Assembly (NCBI RefSeq): GCF_900114735.1
Contig: NZ_FOUA01000001.1
Span: 880,278-944,277 of the forward strand
DNA: 64,000 bases
Source of the DNA: Halopseudomonas bauzanensis
GTDB lineage: Bacteria > Pseudomonadota > Gammaproteobacteria > Pseudomonadales > Pseudomonadaceae
Direction of reading: 5' to 3'
Shown one piece after another: positions 48,760 to 58,861 of the stretch. The notes below the pieces were generated by a model, which saw nothing but the letters and a program-made list of their open reading frames with translations, searched no databases and was not told where the DNA came from. The number at the start of each line of letters is the position of its first letter. Positions within the stretch are counted from its first letter, which is position 1. A program made the translations under genes and the position numbers.

Positions 48760-49506
48760 ATGGCAAACGCCCTGGCCCCGTTACGGGGTACCGAATATCT
48801 GAGAGAAGGTTGGCAACGCATTCGCCAGCCGGGATTGCGGCGCTTTCTGATCATCCCGCTGATATTGAATCTGACGCTGTTCATGGCGCTGATTGGCTGG
48901 GGCGTTCGGCAATTCAACTACTGGATGGATCGGCTGATGCCGCATCTGCCAGAGTGGGCTGCCTTTGTCGAATGGTTGCTGTGGCCGCTATTCGCGCTGG
49001 TGGTGTTGCTGGTGCTGTTCTTCGGCTTCAGCATCCTCGCCAACCTGATCGCCTCGCCGTTTTACGGCTTTCTGGCCGAGAAGGTGGCTGAACAGGAACG
49101 CGGACTGGTCAGCCCGCCGACCGGCTGGCAGGAGATTCTCATGGTGGTGCCGCGCAGCCTGGGACGGGAATTTCGCAAGATCGCCTATTATCTGCCGCGC
49201 CTGATCGGCCTGTTGCTGCTGACACTGATTCCGGTGGTGAACCTGGCTGCCTCGCCCCTGCTGCTGGCATTTGGCGTGTGGATGATGGCAGTGCAGTATA
49301 TTGACTATCAGGCCGACAACGACCAGGTGGATTTCCGCGATATGCTGCGCTGGATGCGCGGTCGTCGGGCGCTGTCGCTCGGTTTCGGGCTACCGGTGTA
49401 TGTGGGCATGCTGATTCCGTTGATCAATCTGCTGGTCATGCCCTCGGCGGTGGCTGGCTCGACGCTGCTATGGGTGCGGGAAGGGCCGAAGGACAGCTTG
49501 CGCTGA
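48760..49506 (+). CDS. cysZ: Sulfate transporter CysZ
   Basis: A 248-residue inner-membrane protein of the EI24/CysZ family. Helices lie about 25-50 (FLIIPLILNLTLFMALIGW), 68-95 and in the second half. It has the conserved NLIASPFYGFLAEKV and AVQYIDYQADND motifs. It takes up sulfate for cysteine synthesis. I prefer the ATG at 48760, which follows AAGGA at a proper distance; an ATG five codons upstream is possible. Confidence 0.88.
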   Translation: MANALAPLRGTEYLREGWQRIRQPGLRRFLIIPLILNLTLFMALIGWGVRQFNYWMDRLMPHLPEWAAFVEWLLWPLFALVVLLVLFFGFSILANLIASPFYGFLAEKVAEQERGLVSPPTGWQEILMVVPRSLGREFRKIAYYLPRLIGLLLLTLIPVVNLAASPLLLAFGVWMMAVQYIDYQADNDQVDFRDMLRWMRGRRALSLGFGLPVYVGMLIPLINLLVMPSAVAGSTLLWVREGPKDSLR

Positions 49507-49565
49507 CATGAATTAGTCATGTATTCGTCACATGCCGATCACCGACAGGCACCATACTGGTGCCC

Positions 49566-50771
49566 ATGACCACTATTCCTTCGCAGCATCAGCACTACGC
49601 CCTGGTTACCGAAACCTGGAGACCACAGATCAACGGCGTGGCCAATACCCTTGGCCGCCTGTTCGACGGGCTGTTGCAGAACAATAACCGGATCCAGCTG
49701 GTGCGTCCCGCCCAGTCCGGGGAAGCAACAGGGCTGATCGACCATGGCCTGGCCCAGGAAGTCCTGGTGCGCGGCATGCCGATCCCCGGCTACCCCCAAC
49801 TGCAGTTCGGCCTGCCAGCAACGCGCCGGCTGAAGGCGCACTGGCAAAGCAATCGGCCCGATGCCATTTATCTGGCTACGGAAGGACCGCTGGGCTGGTC
49901 GGCGCTGCGGGCCGCCCGGCAGCTGGGCATTCCCATCGTGAGCGGCTTTCACACCAATTTCCAGCAGTACAGCGAATGCTATGGGCTTGGGCTGTTCTAC
50001 CGTCCGGCAGTGGCCTGGTTGCGCTGGTTTCACAACCAATCAGTACTGACGCTAGCGGCCAGCAGCAGCCAGCAACGCGAGCTGTCGCGTATGGGCATCA
50101 CCAATCTGATGCTGCTCGGCCGTGGGGTGGACTGCGAGCTGTTCCATCCCGCGCGCCGTGATCAGATCTTGCGCGCCAGCTGGGGCGTGGGTGAGCAGGA
50201 CCTGGTGTTGTTGCACGTCGGTCGCCTGGCCGCGGAGAAGAACCTGCAACTGCTCAAACGCAGCTGGACAGCATTGCGCGACATGCCGGGTTATGAAGGG
50301 CGCCTGCGGATGGTGGTGATTGGCGATGGCCCGTTGCGCGAGACTCTGGAGCGGGATATGCCCGACGCCATATTCACCGGCGCGCTGGCCGGAGTGGAGC
50401 TGGCGCGAGCCTATGCCAGTGCGGACATCTTCGTGTTTCCCAGCCTTACCGAAACCTTCGGCAATGTGGTGACCGAAGCCATGGCCTCCGGCCTGGCGGT
50501 CAACGCCTTCGATCTGGCTGCGGCGCATCAGCACCTTCGCGACCGCTACAGCGGCGGCTTGGCACCAGCGGCCAATGAGGAGGTGTTTCTGAGCAATCTG
50601 CGCTGGCTGATAAGCGACAGCGAAGGTCGACGCAGTGTCCGGTTACATGCCCGGCATCGCGCCTGCCAGCTCGGTTGGCCTTTGATACTGCAACGCTTCG
50701 AGGATTACCTGCGGCGGGCCAGTCTGTCGTCCCGACGGGTGATGGGGGCTATCCCCAGCAAACAGGGATAG
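49566..50771 (+). CDS. Glycosyltransferase, GT4 family
   Basis: A 401-residue GT-B fold enzyme. The acceptor-side N-terminal half has YALVTETWRPQINGVANTLG and VSGFHTNFQQYSECYGLG. The donor half has LLHVGRLAAEKNLQLL and IFVFPSLTETFGNVVTEAMA, the E-x7-E type motif. Close relatives move sugars onto glycolipids such as diacylglycerol or phosphatidylinositol; the substrate here is unknown. A GTG two codons earlier is an alternative start. It stands alone, between cysZ and a convergent flavin oxidoreductase. Confidence 0.88.
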   Translation: MTTIPSQHQHYALVTETWRPQINGVANTLGRLFDGLLQNNNRIQLVRPAQSGEATGLIDHGLAQEVLVRGMPIPGYPQLQFGLPATRRLKAHWQSNRPDAIYLATEGPLGWSALRAARQLGIPIVSGFHTNFQQYSECYGLGLFYRPAVAWLRWFHNQSVLTLAASSSQQRELSRMGITNLMLLGRGVDCELFHPARRDQILRASWGVGEQDLVLLHVGRLAAEKNLQLLKRSWTALRDMPGYEGRLRMVVIGDGPLRETLERDMPDAIFTGALAGVELARAYASADIFVFPSLTETFGNVVTEAMASGLAVNAFDLAAAHQHLRDRYSGGLAPAANEEVFLSNLRWLISDSEGRRSVRLHARHRACQLGWPLILQRFEDYLRRASLSSRRVMGAIPSKQG

Positions 50772-50783
50772 CCTCCGCCAGCT

Positions 50784-51896
50784 TTACACCAGCTGCTTCA
50801 GCGCTTCGCGGCTGTAGGGCAGCACTTCGTCGAAACGCCCTTCGCGCAGCTTCGCCGGCCAGGCCGGGTCGACGATCAACACCCGACCCAGCGCAACCAG
50901 GTCGAATTCGTTGTTGTCCAGCCGCTGCAGCAGATCATCGATATTGGCAGTCTCGGCCACTTTGTCGGTCTTGACCATGTATTCCAGGAACTCACTGTCC
51001 AGCCCGACGCTACCCACGGTAATGCAGGGTTTGCCGGTGATCTGACGGGTCCAGCCAGCCAGGTTCAGCGGCGAGCCTTCGAACTCCGGCTCCCAGTAAC
51101 GGCGCTGCGAGCAATGGAAGATATCCACACCAGCGTCAGCCAGCGGAGCGAGGAATTGCTCCAGCAGCTCCGGCGTGGGTGCCAGGCGGGCGCTGTAGTC
51201 CTGCTGCTTCCATTGGGAGAAGCGGAAGATGATCGGAAAGTCCGGCCCCACTGCCTGACGTACCGCACGGATGATCTCGACTGCGAAGCGGCCGCGGTTG
51301 TCCATGTTGCCGCCGTATTCATCGTCGCGCTGGTTGCTGCCTTCCCAGAAGAACTGATCAATCAGGTAACCGTGGGCGCCATGCAGTTCCACCGCATCGC
51401 AGCCAATGGCCTTGGCGTCCTTCGCGGCCTGGGCAAAAGCATTGACCACATCCTGGATATCGTCACGGGTCATGCCGTGCACAATGACCTTGTCATCCTT
51501 GCGCTTTTCCATCGGGCCATAGCCCGGCACGTTGCCATCGGGTCCGGAACCCAGGCGGCGCACATTCCCAACGTGCCACAATTGCGGGGCGAATTTGCCG
51601 CCAGCCTCGTGTACGGCATCCACCACCTTCCGCCAGCCAGCCAAGGCATCTTCATCGTGAAAGCGCGGTACATCGGGATAGCCATTGGCGGCGCAATGGT
51701 TCACCGTGGTGCCTTCGCTGATGATCAGGCCCACACCCTCCGCGGCGCGGCGACGGTAATACTCCACCACCTGCTCGGTCGGCACGCCACCGGGCGAGAA
51801 GTTGCGTGTCATGGGCGCCATGACCAGGCGACTGGGGAGATTCAGCGAACCCAGCACAACGGGCTGGAACAGGGAACCGGCATCGGTCGACATCAT
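50784..51896 (-). CDS. NADH:flavin oxidoreductase (old yellow enzyme family)
   Basis: A 370-residue FMN TIM-barrel enzyme. FQPVVLGSLNLPSRLVMAPM is at the start. The catalytic segment is DAVELHGAHGYLIDQFFWEG with SNQRDDEYGG behind it, and RFSQWKQQDYSARLAPTPEL lies further on. Such enzymes reduce alpha,beta-unsaturated carbonyls or nitro compounds with NAD(P)H. It is single, and converges on the glycosyltransferase gene. Confidence 0.9.
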   Translation of the reverse strand: MMSTDAGSLFQPVVLGSLNLPSRLVMAPMTRNFSPGGVPTEQVVEYYRRRAAEGVGLIISEGTTVNHCAANGYPDVPRFHDEDALAGWRKVVDAVHEAGGKFAPQLWHVGNVRRLGSGPDGNVPGYGPMEKRKDDKVIVHGMTRDDIQDVVNAFAQAAKDAKAIGCDAVELHGAHGYLIDQFFWEGSNQRDDEYGGNMDNRGRFAVEIIRAVRQAVGPDFPIIFRFSQWKQQDYSARLAPTPELLEQFLAPLADAGVDIFHCSQRRYWEPEFEGSPLNLAGWTRQITGKPCITVGSVGLDSEFLEYMVKTDKVAETANIDDLLQRLDNNEFDLVALGRVLIVDPAWPAKLREGRFDEVLPYSREALKQLV

Positions 51897-52040
51897 GCAC
51901 TCCTGCGAAAATGTTTCGGGCCGCCACTATAAATGCAGAATAGTCGTTCAGGAGTTCAATTGATGACATTGATGGCAGGATAGAAGCTGTTGCCATCAAA
52001 GCCCGATCACAATCGCTGCAGAGTTTGAATGGCAGGCATG

Positions 52041-52064
52041 AAAAAGCCGGCCACAAGGGCCGGC
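52041..52064 (-). terminator. Terminator after slyD
   Basis: Minus-strand stem GCCGGCC / GGCCGGC with a 5-base loop, followed by T5. It lies about 30 bases after the slyD stop. Confidence 0.8.
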
Positions 52065-52094
52065 TTTCGGTGCTACTCAGTGAAGCCTCAGGCC

Positions 52095-52580
52095 TCAGTG
52101 GTGCACGCCGCCTTCGCCATGGATATGACCATGGGCCAGCTCGTCTTCGGTAGCATCGCGGATGTCGGCGACCTTGACTTCGAAAGTCAGGCGCTGACCG
52201 GCCAGCGGGTGGTTTCCATCGACGGTGACTTCATCGCCATCCAAAGCGGTGATGGTGACGATCTGCATGCCGCCATCCGGAGCGGAGGCATGAAACTGCA
52301 TGCCCACTTCCAGCTCATCGACACCTTCAAACATGTTGCGACCCAGTACCGCCACCAGCTCAGCACTGAATTCGCCATAGGCATTTTCCGGATCGATAGT
52401 CACTTTCAGCTCGTCGCCGACCTGCTTGCCAGCCAACGCCTGTTCGAGACCCGGAATGATGTTACCCGCGCCGTGCAGATACACCAGCGGCTCGCCGCCA
52501 GCGGAGGTATCCAGCGTTTCGCCGGCATCGTTGGTCAGTGTATATTCAATCGATACGGCTTTGTTGGCAGCAATCTGCAT
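52095..52580 (-). CDS. slyD: FKBP-type peptidyl-prolyl isomerase SlyD
   Basis: A 161-residue chaperone and proline isomerase. The FKBP domain is split by an insert-in-flap chaperone domain (about 70-130). Key parts are YTLTNDAGETLDTSAGGEPL, GNIIPGLEQALAGKQVGD and the metal-binding HGHIHGEGGVHH tail, which is short compared with E. coli. SlyD helps protein folding and nickel delivery to hydrogenase. It is divergent from ackA. Confidence 0.93.
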   Translation of the reverse strand: MQIAANKAVSIEYTLTNDAGETLDTSAGGEPLVYLHGAGNIIPGLEQALAGKQVGDELKVTIDPENAYGEFSAELVAVLGRNMFEGVDELEVGMQFHASAPDGGMQIVTITALDGDEVTVDGNHPLAGQRLTFEVKVADIRDATEDELAHGHIHGEGGVHH

Positions 52581-52727
52581 AAAAAAATCCTGTGTTTTCG
52601 GGCTCTGAAGTGGTCAGTTTACGCATAAATGACCGGAAACGCACGGCCAGCTAAGGTATAAGTTGGGTTAATCGAAGAGGCGCACGCCGACACCCCGCGC
52701 CTTCCTGACTGATAAGAATGGAGCACC

Positions 52728-53948
52728 ATGACTGATCGATTGGTACTTGTCATAAATTGTGGAAGTTCGTCCCTCAAGTTCGCGCTGCGCAGCGAATCCG
52801 AGCAGAAGCCGCTGCTCAGTGGCCTGGCTGAGCGCCTCGGCACCGCCGATGGTGTGATGAACTGGAAAGCCGGCGATATCCGCGAGCACGTCGCGATTAC
52901 CGATGGCAAACACAGCACCGCCATGGCCAGTCTGCTGCCGCTGATCGAGCGCTTCGCTCATCGTCCGCTGACCGCCGTCGGTCACCGCGTAGTCCATGGC
53001 GGCGAACACTTCACCGGCGCCAGCCTCATTGACGACGAAGTGCTCGCTGCCATCGAGGACAGCGCGCCCCTGGCGCCGCTGCACAACCCAGCGCAGTTGA
53101 CCGGCATCAGCGAGGCACGACAGGTATTCACCGACATCCCGCACATCGCCATCTTCGATACCGCCTTTCACCAGAGCATGCCACCCCACGCCTACCGTTA
53201 CGCTTTGCCCGAGGCGCTGTACAGCCAGCATGGCGTGCGCCGGTATGGTTTCCATGGCACCAGTCACCGCTTCGTATCGACCCAGGCCAGCCTGCTGATG
53301 GGCCTGGAGCCGGGCCACGGCGCCTGGCTCACTGCACACCTGGGCAATGGCTGCTCGACCTGCGCCGTGCTCGACGGCAAGAGCCTCGATACCAGCATGG
53401 GCATGACACCACTGGAAGGCCTGGTCATGGGCACCCGCAGCGGGGACGTGGACCCCAACCTGCATTCGCACCTGGCCCGCACCCTGGGCTGGGACCTGGA
53501 GCGCATCGACAACATGCTCAACCGCGAAAGCGGCCTGCTGGGCCTTTCCGAGGGGCTGTCCAACGACATGCGCACGTTGGTCGCCGCCCGCGCCGAGGGC
53601 CATGCCGGCGCCAGCCTGGCGGTGGAGGTGTTTTGCTACCGTCTGGCCCGCTCGCTGGCTGGCCTGGCCGTGGCGCTGCCGCGGATCGACGGCGTGATCT
53701 TCACCGGCGGCATCGGTGAAAACTCACCGCTGGTGCGCGAGCTGACGGTACGTCATCTGGCGCTGTTCGGCCTGGCCATCGATCCGGCGGCCAATGCTAC
53801 CCCACCGGGCAATCCGGCCCGGCAGATTCAGGCGGGCAACTCCCCCGCCATTCTGGTGATACCGACAGACGAGGAGCGGCAGATCACCGAAGAGTGTCTG
53901 GCATTGCTCGACCTCGCCGCCACCCAGCCCGTGGAACAGGAAGCCTGA
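52728..53948 (+). CDS. ackA: Acetate kinase
   Basis: A 406-residue ASKHA-family kinase converting acetate and ATP to acetyl phosphate. It has [14 protein letters not shown] (about 5-18), [14 protein letters not shown] (about 171-184), [20 protein letters not shown] (about 205-224) and [16 protein letters not shown] (about 323-338). It is followed by pta three bases after its stop, so the two act together in acetate overflow and uptake. Confidence 0.96.
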   Translation: MTDRLVLVINCGSSSLKFALRSESEQKPLLSGLAERLGTADGVMNWKAGDIREHVAITDGKHSTAMASLLPLIERFAHRPLTAVGHRVVHGGEHFTGASLIDDEVLAAIEDSAPLAPLHNPAQLTGISEARQVFTDIPHIAIFDTAFHQSMPPHAYRYALPEALYSQHGVRRYGFHGTSHRFVSTQASLLMGLEPGHGAWLTAHLGNGCSTCAVLDGKSLDTSMGMTPLEGLVMGTRSGDVDPNLHSHLARTLGWDLERIDNMLNRESGLLGLSEGLSNDMRTLVAARAEGHAGASLAVEVFCYRLARSLAGLAVALPRIDGVIFTGGIGENSPLVRELTVRHLALFGLAIDPAANATPPGNPARQIQAGNSPAILVIPTDEERQITEECLALLDLAATQPVEQEA

Positions 53949-53951
53949 TCG

Positions 53952-56087
53952 ATGCATACTTTTTTTCTTGCCCCATCCGGATTCGGCGTCGGCCTGACCT
54001 CGGTCAGCCTGGGTCTGATCCGTGCCCTGGAGCGCAATGGCCTGCGCGTCCACTTTCTCAAACCCATTGCCCAACCGCACCCCGGCGATGACGGCCCCGA
54101 GCGCTCCACTGCGCTGATCAGCGGCACCATGGGGCTGGCTCCGCCGACGCCGCTGGAACTGCCAGAAGTAGAGCGGCGGCTGGCCAATGGCGAACTGGAC
54201 GAGGTGCTGGAAGACATCGTCAGCCGCTACCGCGAAGCGGCCCGGGATGCCGATGTGGTAGTGGTCGAAGGCATGGTGCCGACACGCCAGGCCGCCTATG
54301 CCGCGCGCATCAACCAGCATCTGGCCAAGAGCCTGGATGCCGATGTAATCCTGGTCTCCGCGCCGGACGACAACGATCTGGCCACCCTGGCCCACCGCAT
54401 CGAAGTGCACGCCCACGGCTTCGGCGGCCCCCAGGACCCCAAGGTGCTGGGCGTCATCATCAACAAGGTTCAGGATCTGGACCTGGGCGGTGACGTACCC
54501 CATGACCGCGGCCAACTCAAGCGCACCTTGAAGGAGTATGCCGCCGCGCTGAAACAGCATTCGCGGGTGCTGGATACCGAAGGCTTCCGGCTGATCGGCT
54601 GCATCCCCTGGCAGAGCGAGCTGAGCGCGCCGCGCAGCGCCGACGTAGCGGCCATCCTGAACGCGAAGATCCTGCACCCCGGCGAGATGCAGCAACGCCG
54701 GGTGCTGGATATCGTACTGTGCGCCCGCACCGTGCCCAATACGCTGCACCTGTTCCGCCCCGGCACGCTGCTGGTGGTGCCCGGTGACCGCGACGACATC
54801 ATCATTTCCAGTAGTCTGGCTTCGTTGTCCGGCACGCCCTTGGCCGGCCTGCTGCTGACCGGCGACATCATGCCCGATGAGCGCGTCATGCAGCTGTGCC
54901 AGCCGGCGCTGGACAATGGCCTGCCGATCTTTCTGGTTGGCACCGGCAGCTTCAAGACCTCTTCGCTGCTGGACCGGATGAACCGGGAGATTCCGATCGA
55001 CGACCACGAACGGGCCATGCTGGTGACCGACTTCGTCGCCTCGCATATCGACCACAGCTGGCTGCAGCACCGCTGCGGCATGCCCCGCGAGCTACGCATG
55101 TCTCCGCCCGCGTTCCGCTACGATCTGGTCAACCGGGCGCAGCAGGCAGACAAACGCATCGTATTGCCCGAAGGCGACGAGCCACGCACCGTACAGGCAG
55201 CGGCGATCTGTCAGCGCCGCGGTATTGCCCAATGCGTGTTGCTGGCCAAGCCAGAAGCGGTCGAAGCAGTGGCCCGCGCGCACCACATCACCCTGCCGGA
55301 CGGGCTGCAGATAATCGATCCGGATGAGGTGCGCGAGGACTATGTCGCACCGATGGTCGAGCTGCGCAAGGATCGTGGCATGACTGCGCCGGTCGCGCTG
55401 CAACAGTTGGAAGACAATGTGGTGCTCGGCACCATGATGCTGGCTCTGGACGAAGTCGACGGCCTGGTATCCGGCGCGATTCACACCACCGCCAATACCA
55501 TTCGCCCGGCGTTCCAGCTGATCAAGACCGCGCCGGAATACAGCCTGGTCTCCTCGATCTTTTTCATGCTGCTGCCCGACCAGGTGCTGGTCTATGGCGA
55601 CTGCGCAGTTAATCCGGACCCCAACGCGTCCGACCTGGCCGAAATTGCCATTCAAAGTGCCCGCTCGGCGGAGGCCTTCGGCATCCCGCCGCGGGTGGCC
55701 ATGATCAGCTATTCCACCGGCAGCTCCGGTACGGGTGAGGATGTGGAAAAGGTCCGCGAAGCGACCCGCCTGGCCCGCGAGCGTCAGCCGGGGCTGTTGA
55801 TCGATGGCCCGCTCCAGTATGATGCCGCCGCGATAGCCAGCGTCGGTCGGCAGAAAGCACCGGACAGCCCGGTTGCCGGCAAGGCGACGGTCTTCATCTT
55901 CCCGGACCTGAACACCGGTAATACCACCTACAAGGCCGTACAGCGTAGTGCCAACGTGATCAGCGTCGGTCCCATGTTGCAAGGCCTGCGCAAACCGGTG
56001 AATGACCTGTCCCGGGGTGCCCTGGTGGACGATATCGTGTTTACTATCGCACTGACCGCCATACAGGCCGATGCGGACGATAGCTGA
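53952..56087 (+). CDS. pta: Phosphate acetyltransferase
   Basis: A 711-residue protein of the long class. The N-terminal half is a P-loop-like AAA_26 domain with FLAPSGFGVGLTSVSLGLIR, followed by a DRTGG middle domain. The C-terminal catalytic PTA_PTB domain (about 390-711) includes RIVLPEGDEPRTVQAAA, VSGAIHTTANTIRPAFQLIK and YSTGSSGTGEDVEKV. It converts acetyl phosphate and CoA to acetyl-CoA. In the first domain SGFGVGLTS replaces the usual TGxxxGKT loop. It is coupled to ackA. Confidence 0.95.
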   Translation: MHTFFLAPSGFGVGLTSVSLGLIRALERNGLRVHFLKPIAQPHPGDDGPERSTALISGTMGLAPPTPLELPEVERRLANGELDEVLEDIVSRYREAARDADVVVVEGMVPTRQAAYAARINQHLAKSLDADVILVSAPDDNDLATLAHRIEVHAHGFGGPQDPKVLGVIINKVQDLDLGGDVPHDRGQLKRTLKEYAAALKQHSRVLDTEGFRLIGCIPWQSELSAPRSADVAAILNAKILHPGEMQQRRVLDIVLCARTVPNTLHLFRPGTLLVVPGDRDDIIISSSLASLSGTPLAGLLLTGDIMPDERVMQLCQPALDNGLPIFLVGTGSFKTSSLLDRMNREIPIDDHERAMLVTDFVASHIDHSWLQHRCGMPRELRMSPPAFRYDLVNRAQQADKRIVLPEGDEPRTVQAAAICQRRGIAQCVLLAKPEAVEAVARAHHITLPDGLQIIDPDEVREDYVAPMVELRKDRGMTAPVALQQLEDNVVLGTMMLALDEVDGLVSGAIHTTANTIRPAFQLIKTAPEYSLVSSIFFMLLPDQVLVYGDCAVNPDPNASDLAEIAIQSARSAEAFGIPPRVAMISYSTGSSGTGEDVEKVREATRLARERQPGLLIDGPLQYDAAAIASVGRQKAPDSPVAGKATVFIFPDLNTGNTTYKAVQRSANVISVGPMLQGLRKPVNDLSRGALVDDIVFTIALTAIQADADDS

Positions 56088-56163
56088 TTGACGTGCGCTG
56101 GCAGCCTGTGTGGTCAGCGAAACCCCACAGGCTGCCAAGCCCCATGGACGAGTTCATCAGATA

Positions 56164-57069
56164 ATGCTGTATTTCTTGCCTGCTTTCCTGCGCGGGAGCC
56201 TCTCGCTCCTGTTGCTGATCCTCAACACGCTGTTCTGGTTCAGCCTGCTGTTTCCCTGCGCCTTGATCAAGCTGCTGCCCATTCCTGCGCTACAGGCCTT
56301 TCTCACGCGGGTCATGATCCGTATCGCCGAAAGCTGGATACGCTGCAACAGTGGCTGGATGCGGCTGGCAGGTCGTACCCAATGGGATGTCCAGGGCCAT
56401 GAGCAACTGGACCACGACGGCTGGTACCTGGTGAGCAGCAATCACCAGAGTTGGGTCGACATTCTGGTGCTGCAGCACAACCTCAACCGTCGCATGCCCA
56501 TGCTGAAATTCTTCCTCAAGCAGGAGCTGATCTGGGTACCGGTCATCGGCATCTGCTGGTGGGCGTTGGATTTTCCTTTCATGAAGCGCTACAGCAAGGC
56601 CTATCTGGCCAAGCATCCGGAAAAGGCCGGCCAGGACCTCCTGGCCACTCAACGCGCCTGCGAGAAGTTCAAGACCACCCCGGTGGCGGTGTTCAACTTT
56701 CTGGAAGGCACCCGGCTGACACCGGAAAAGCATGCCGAACAGAACTCACCCTATCGCCACCTGCTCAGGCCAAAGTCCGGCGGTATCGCCTTCGTTCTGG
56801 ATGCCATGGGTGAGCAGCTGCGCTCGCTGGTCGATATCACCATCCATTATCCCGATGGCAGCCCGACCTTCTGGGACCTGCTCAGCGGTCGGATTCGCAA
56901 GGTCGTGATGCGCTGTGAGACCCGGCCGATTCCCGCCGAGTTCCTCGGCAAGGACTATCAGAACGATGCGGCTTTTCGGGCGGAATTCCAGGCCTGGGTC
57001 AACGGTCTGTGGGAAGAGAAGGACGCCCTGCTCGCGCAACTGCACCGGGATTATCCACCGCAGACGTAG
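56164..57069 (+). CDS. Acyltransferase (PlsC/YihG type)
   Basis: A 301-residue inner-membrane acyltransferase. It starts with a membrane region (LPAFLRGSLSLLLLILNTLF). The catalytic H-x4-D is H94/D99 in SSNHQSWVD. The acceptor-binding segments FPFMKRYSKAYLAKHPEKA and FNFLEGTRLTPEKH follow. This matches the E. coli YihG type, a lysophosphatidic acid acyltransferase homologue in phospholipid synthesis. A GTG at 56110 gives 18 more residues; I chose the ATG at 56164. It lies behind pta and before a paired REP-like element. Confidence 0.87.
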   Translation: MLYFLPAFLRGSLSLLLLILNTLFWFSLLFPCALIKLLPIPALQAFLTRVMIRIAESWIRCNSGWMRLAGRTQWDVQGHEQLDHDGWYLVSSNHQSWVDILVLQHNLNRRMPMLKFFLKQELIWVPVIGICWWALDFPFMKRYSKAYLAKHPEKAGQDLLATQRACEKFKTTPVAVFNFLEGTRLTPEKHAEQNSPYRHLLRPKSGGIAFVLDAMGEQLRSLVDITIHYPDGSPTFWDLLSGRIRKVVMRCETRPIPAEFLGKDYQNDAAFRAEFQAWVNGLWEEKDALLAQLHRDYPPQT

Positions 57070-57100
57070 GCTTTCCTCGGGTTGGCGCGCCGATACCCGG

Positions 57101-57203
57101 CCTGGGAGCCGTCGAGCACCAGCTCGATGAGCGCGCTCAGCCAGGAACATCGGGCCTGTCCAGCCAACTCGCAGGATACGAGCTGGTGCTCGAATCTCCC
57201 AGG
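57101..57203. repeat. Paired REP-like palindrome (first copy)
   Basis: Left arm CCTGGGAGCCGTCGAGCACC plus AGCTCGATGA (57101-57130) and inverted right arm GAGCTGGTGCTCGA..CTCCCAGG (57180-57203) flank a 50-base spacer. The core CGTCGAGCACCAGCTCGATG-A is repeated exactly at 61641-61661. This is the layout of paired REP elements in Pseudomonas. Confidence 0.75.
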
Positions 57204-57223
57204 TAACCGACTTCCCAACAGAA

Positions 57224-57245
57224 ACGGGACGCCAAGGCGTCCCGT
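57224..57245. terminator. Terminator between acyltransferase and yiaD genes
   Basis: Stem ACGGGACGC / GCGTCCCGT with loop CAAG, followed by T4 on plus. It lies between convergent genes. Confidence 0.75.
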
Positions 57246-57267
57246 TTTCACATCAACCAGGTTCCAA

Positions 57268-57921
57268 TTACAGCGGACGCAGGTTGATCTCCACGCGACG
57301 GTTCTGCGCCTTGCCGGCGGAAGTGTCGTTGCTGGCGATCGGCTGGCTCGGGCCGACCCCACGGCTGCTGATGCGCGCGCCAGATACGCCCTGGCCGGTC
57401 AGGTAGGACGCCACACTGGTGGCGCGCTCCTGGGACAGGCGCATGTTCAGCTCCAGCGAACCAGTGCTGTCGGTATGGCCAACGATGTCGATCCCGTTCT
57501 TGTCGAACTCCTTGAAGACCTTGACCAGCGAATTCAGGGTCGGGTAGAAGCTGCTGGAGATGTCCGAAGAGCTGCTGGCGAAGGTGATATTGCCCGGCAT
57601 GATCAACTGCAGATTGTCACCATTGCGAACGACCTGCACACCCGTACCGGTCAGCTCCTGGCGCAGACGTTGCTCCTGGCGGTCAGCGTAGTAGCCGTAA
57701 CCCGCACCCGCAGCGCCACCAACGACCGCACCGATCAAGGCGCCCTTGCCACGGTCCTTCTTGCTTGAGGTAGCGGCGCCAATCAACGCACCGGCCGCAG
57801 CGCCACCGCCGCCATAGACACCGGCCTTGCCAGCTTCCCGCTCACCGGTATAGGGATTGTTGGTACAACCTGCCAGCAGTGCCGCACAGGCAGAGGCGGC
57901 AATAAGTGCTTTGATTTTCAT
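57268..57921 (-). CDS. yiaD: OmpA-family lipoprotein, YiaD-like
   Basis: A 217-residue outer-membrane lipoprotein. The signal peptide [19 protein letters not shown] gives the lipidated C19, followed by [16 protein letters not shown] glycine-rich region ([20 protein letters not shown]) leads into the OmpA domain with [20 protein letters not shown] and [15 protein letters not shown], which binds peptidoglycan. This tracks E. coli YiaD over its length. AAGGAAAAAAGC precedes the ATG at 57921, so upstream in-frame starts are not needed. Confidence 0.9.
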   Translation of the reverse strand: MKIKALIAASACAALLAGCTNNPYTGEREAGKAGVYGGGGAAAGALIGAATSSKKDRGKGALIGAVVGGAAGAGYGYYADRQEQRLRQELTGTGVQVVRNGDNLQLIMPGNITFASSSSDISSSFYPTLNSLVKVFKEFDKNGIDIVGHTDSTGSLELNMRLSQERATSVASYLTGQGVSGARISSRGVGPSQPIASNDTSAGKAQNRRVEINLRPL

Positions 57922-58039
57922 GCTTTTTTCCTTAATTGGCTTCTTCATCATCGCAGCGCGGCACCCCAGCCGGGATGCGTCCGGAACATAGACCGTTACG
58001 CTTGGCCTTTTATCCCTCAATAGTGCAATTATGATCACT

Positions 58040-58684
58040 TTATCCGCGAATGAAAGGGTTCTCGCGGATCTCTTCGCCGATCCGGGTATCCGGACCGTGC
58101 CCCGTCACCACCACCGCGTCTTCATCCAGAGTGTACAGACGGGTCCGAATCGAGGTTTCGATCTTGGCATGATCACCGCCCCACAGGTCGGTACGGCCGA
58201 TCCCCCGGCGAAACAGAGTGTCTCCGGCAATCAACAGCTTGGCCTGGGGAAACCAGAAGCTCATCGAGCCCGGCGTGTGTCCCGGCGTATGCAAGGCCAC
58301 CCCACAACCGCAGGCCAATTCCTCATCGTCCTGCAGCCACTGATCCGGCGCTGGCACCGGTGTGTAAGGCACACCGAACATCTTGCACTGCATTTCCAGG
58401 TTGTCCCATAGGAATTGGTCTTCCTTGTGCAGGTGCAAGGTCGCCCCGGTGGCCTTCTTCATCTCTCCCGAGGCAAGGAAGTGGTCCAGATGAGCATGGG
58501 TATGGATGATGCTCACCACCTTCAGGCCGAGCTGATCGAGACGGTCCAGTATCAACTGATGATTGCCGCCAGGATCGACTACGACGGCTTTCTTGGTGAT
58601 GGGGTCGCCGATGATGGTGCAGTTGCACTGCAACGGACCGACGGGAAAGGTTTCGCGGATCAGGGCAGGTTGGGTGGCTTCCAT
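58040..58684 (-). CDS. Metallo-beta-lactamase-fold hydrolase, YcbL/glyoxalase II-like
   Basis: A 214-residue protein. The metal motif HTHAHLDH (61-68) gives the H-x-H-x-D-H ligands. [15 protein letters not shown] and [20 protein letters not shown] supply further ligands, and [14 protein letters not shown] closes. Close relatives such as YcbL are glyoxalase II-like thioester hydrolases. AAGGA five bases before the ATG at 58684 supports this start; the long frame upstream is spurious. It is divergent from the amino acid permease. Confidence 0.88.
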   Translation of the reverse strand: MEATQPALIRETFPVGPLQCNCTIIGDPITKKAVVVDPGGNHQLILDRLDQLGLKVVSIIHTHAHLDHFLASGEMKKATGATLHLHKEDQFLWDNLEMQCKMFGVPYTPVPAPDQWLQDDEELACGCGVALHTPGHTPGSMSFWFPQAKLLIAGDTLFRRGIGRTDLWGGDHAKIETSIRTRLYTLDEDAVVVTGHGPDTRIGEEIRENPFIRG

Positions 58685-58861
58685 GGGAGTCCTTGTAGCT
58701 GTTTGCATGGCCGAAGTATGACAAATCGAGACGAAGAAAGCCTCCACCCTGGCCGCAGCAGAGCCAGCCTGCGTCAAATAGACCGATAGCCTGCGAACAG
58801 GCGCCAATCTGTGTACAATTTGCCACTTTTTTACAGCCAGCTCCCCCGCCACGGATTCTCC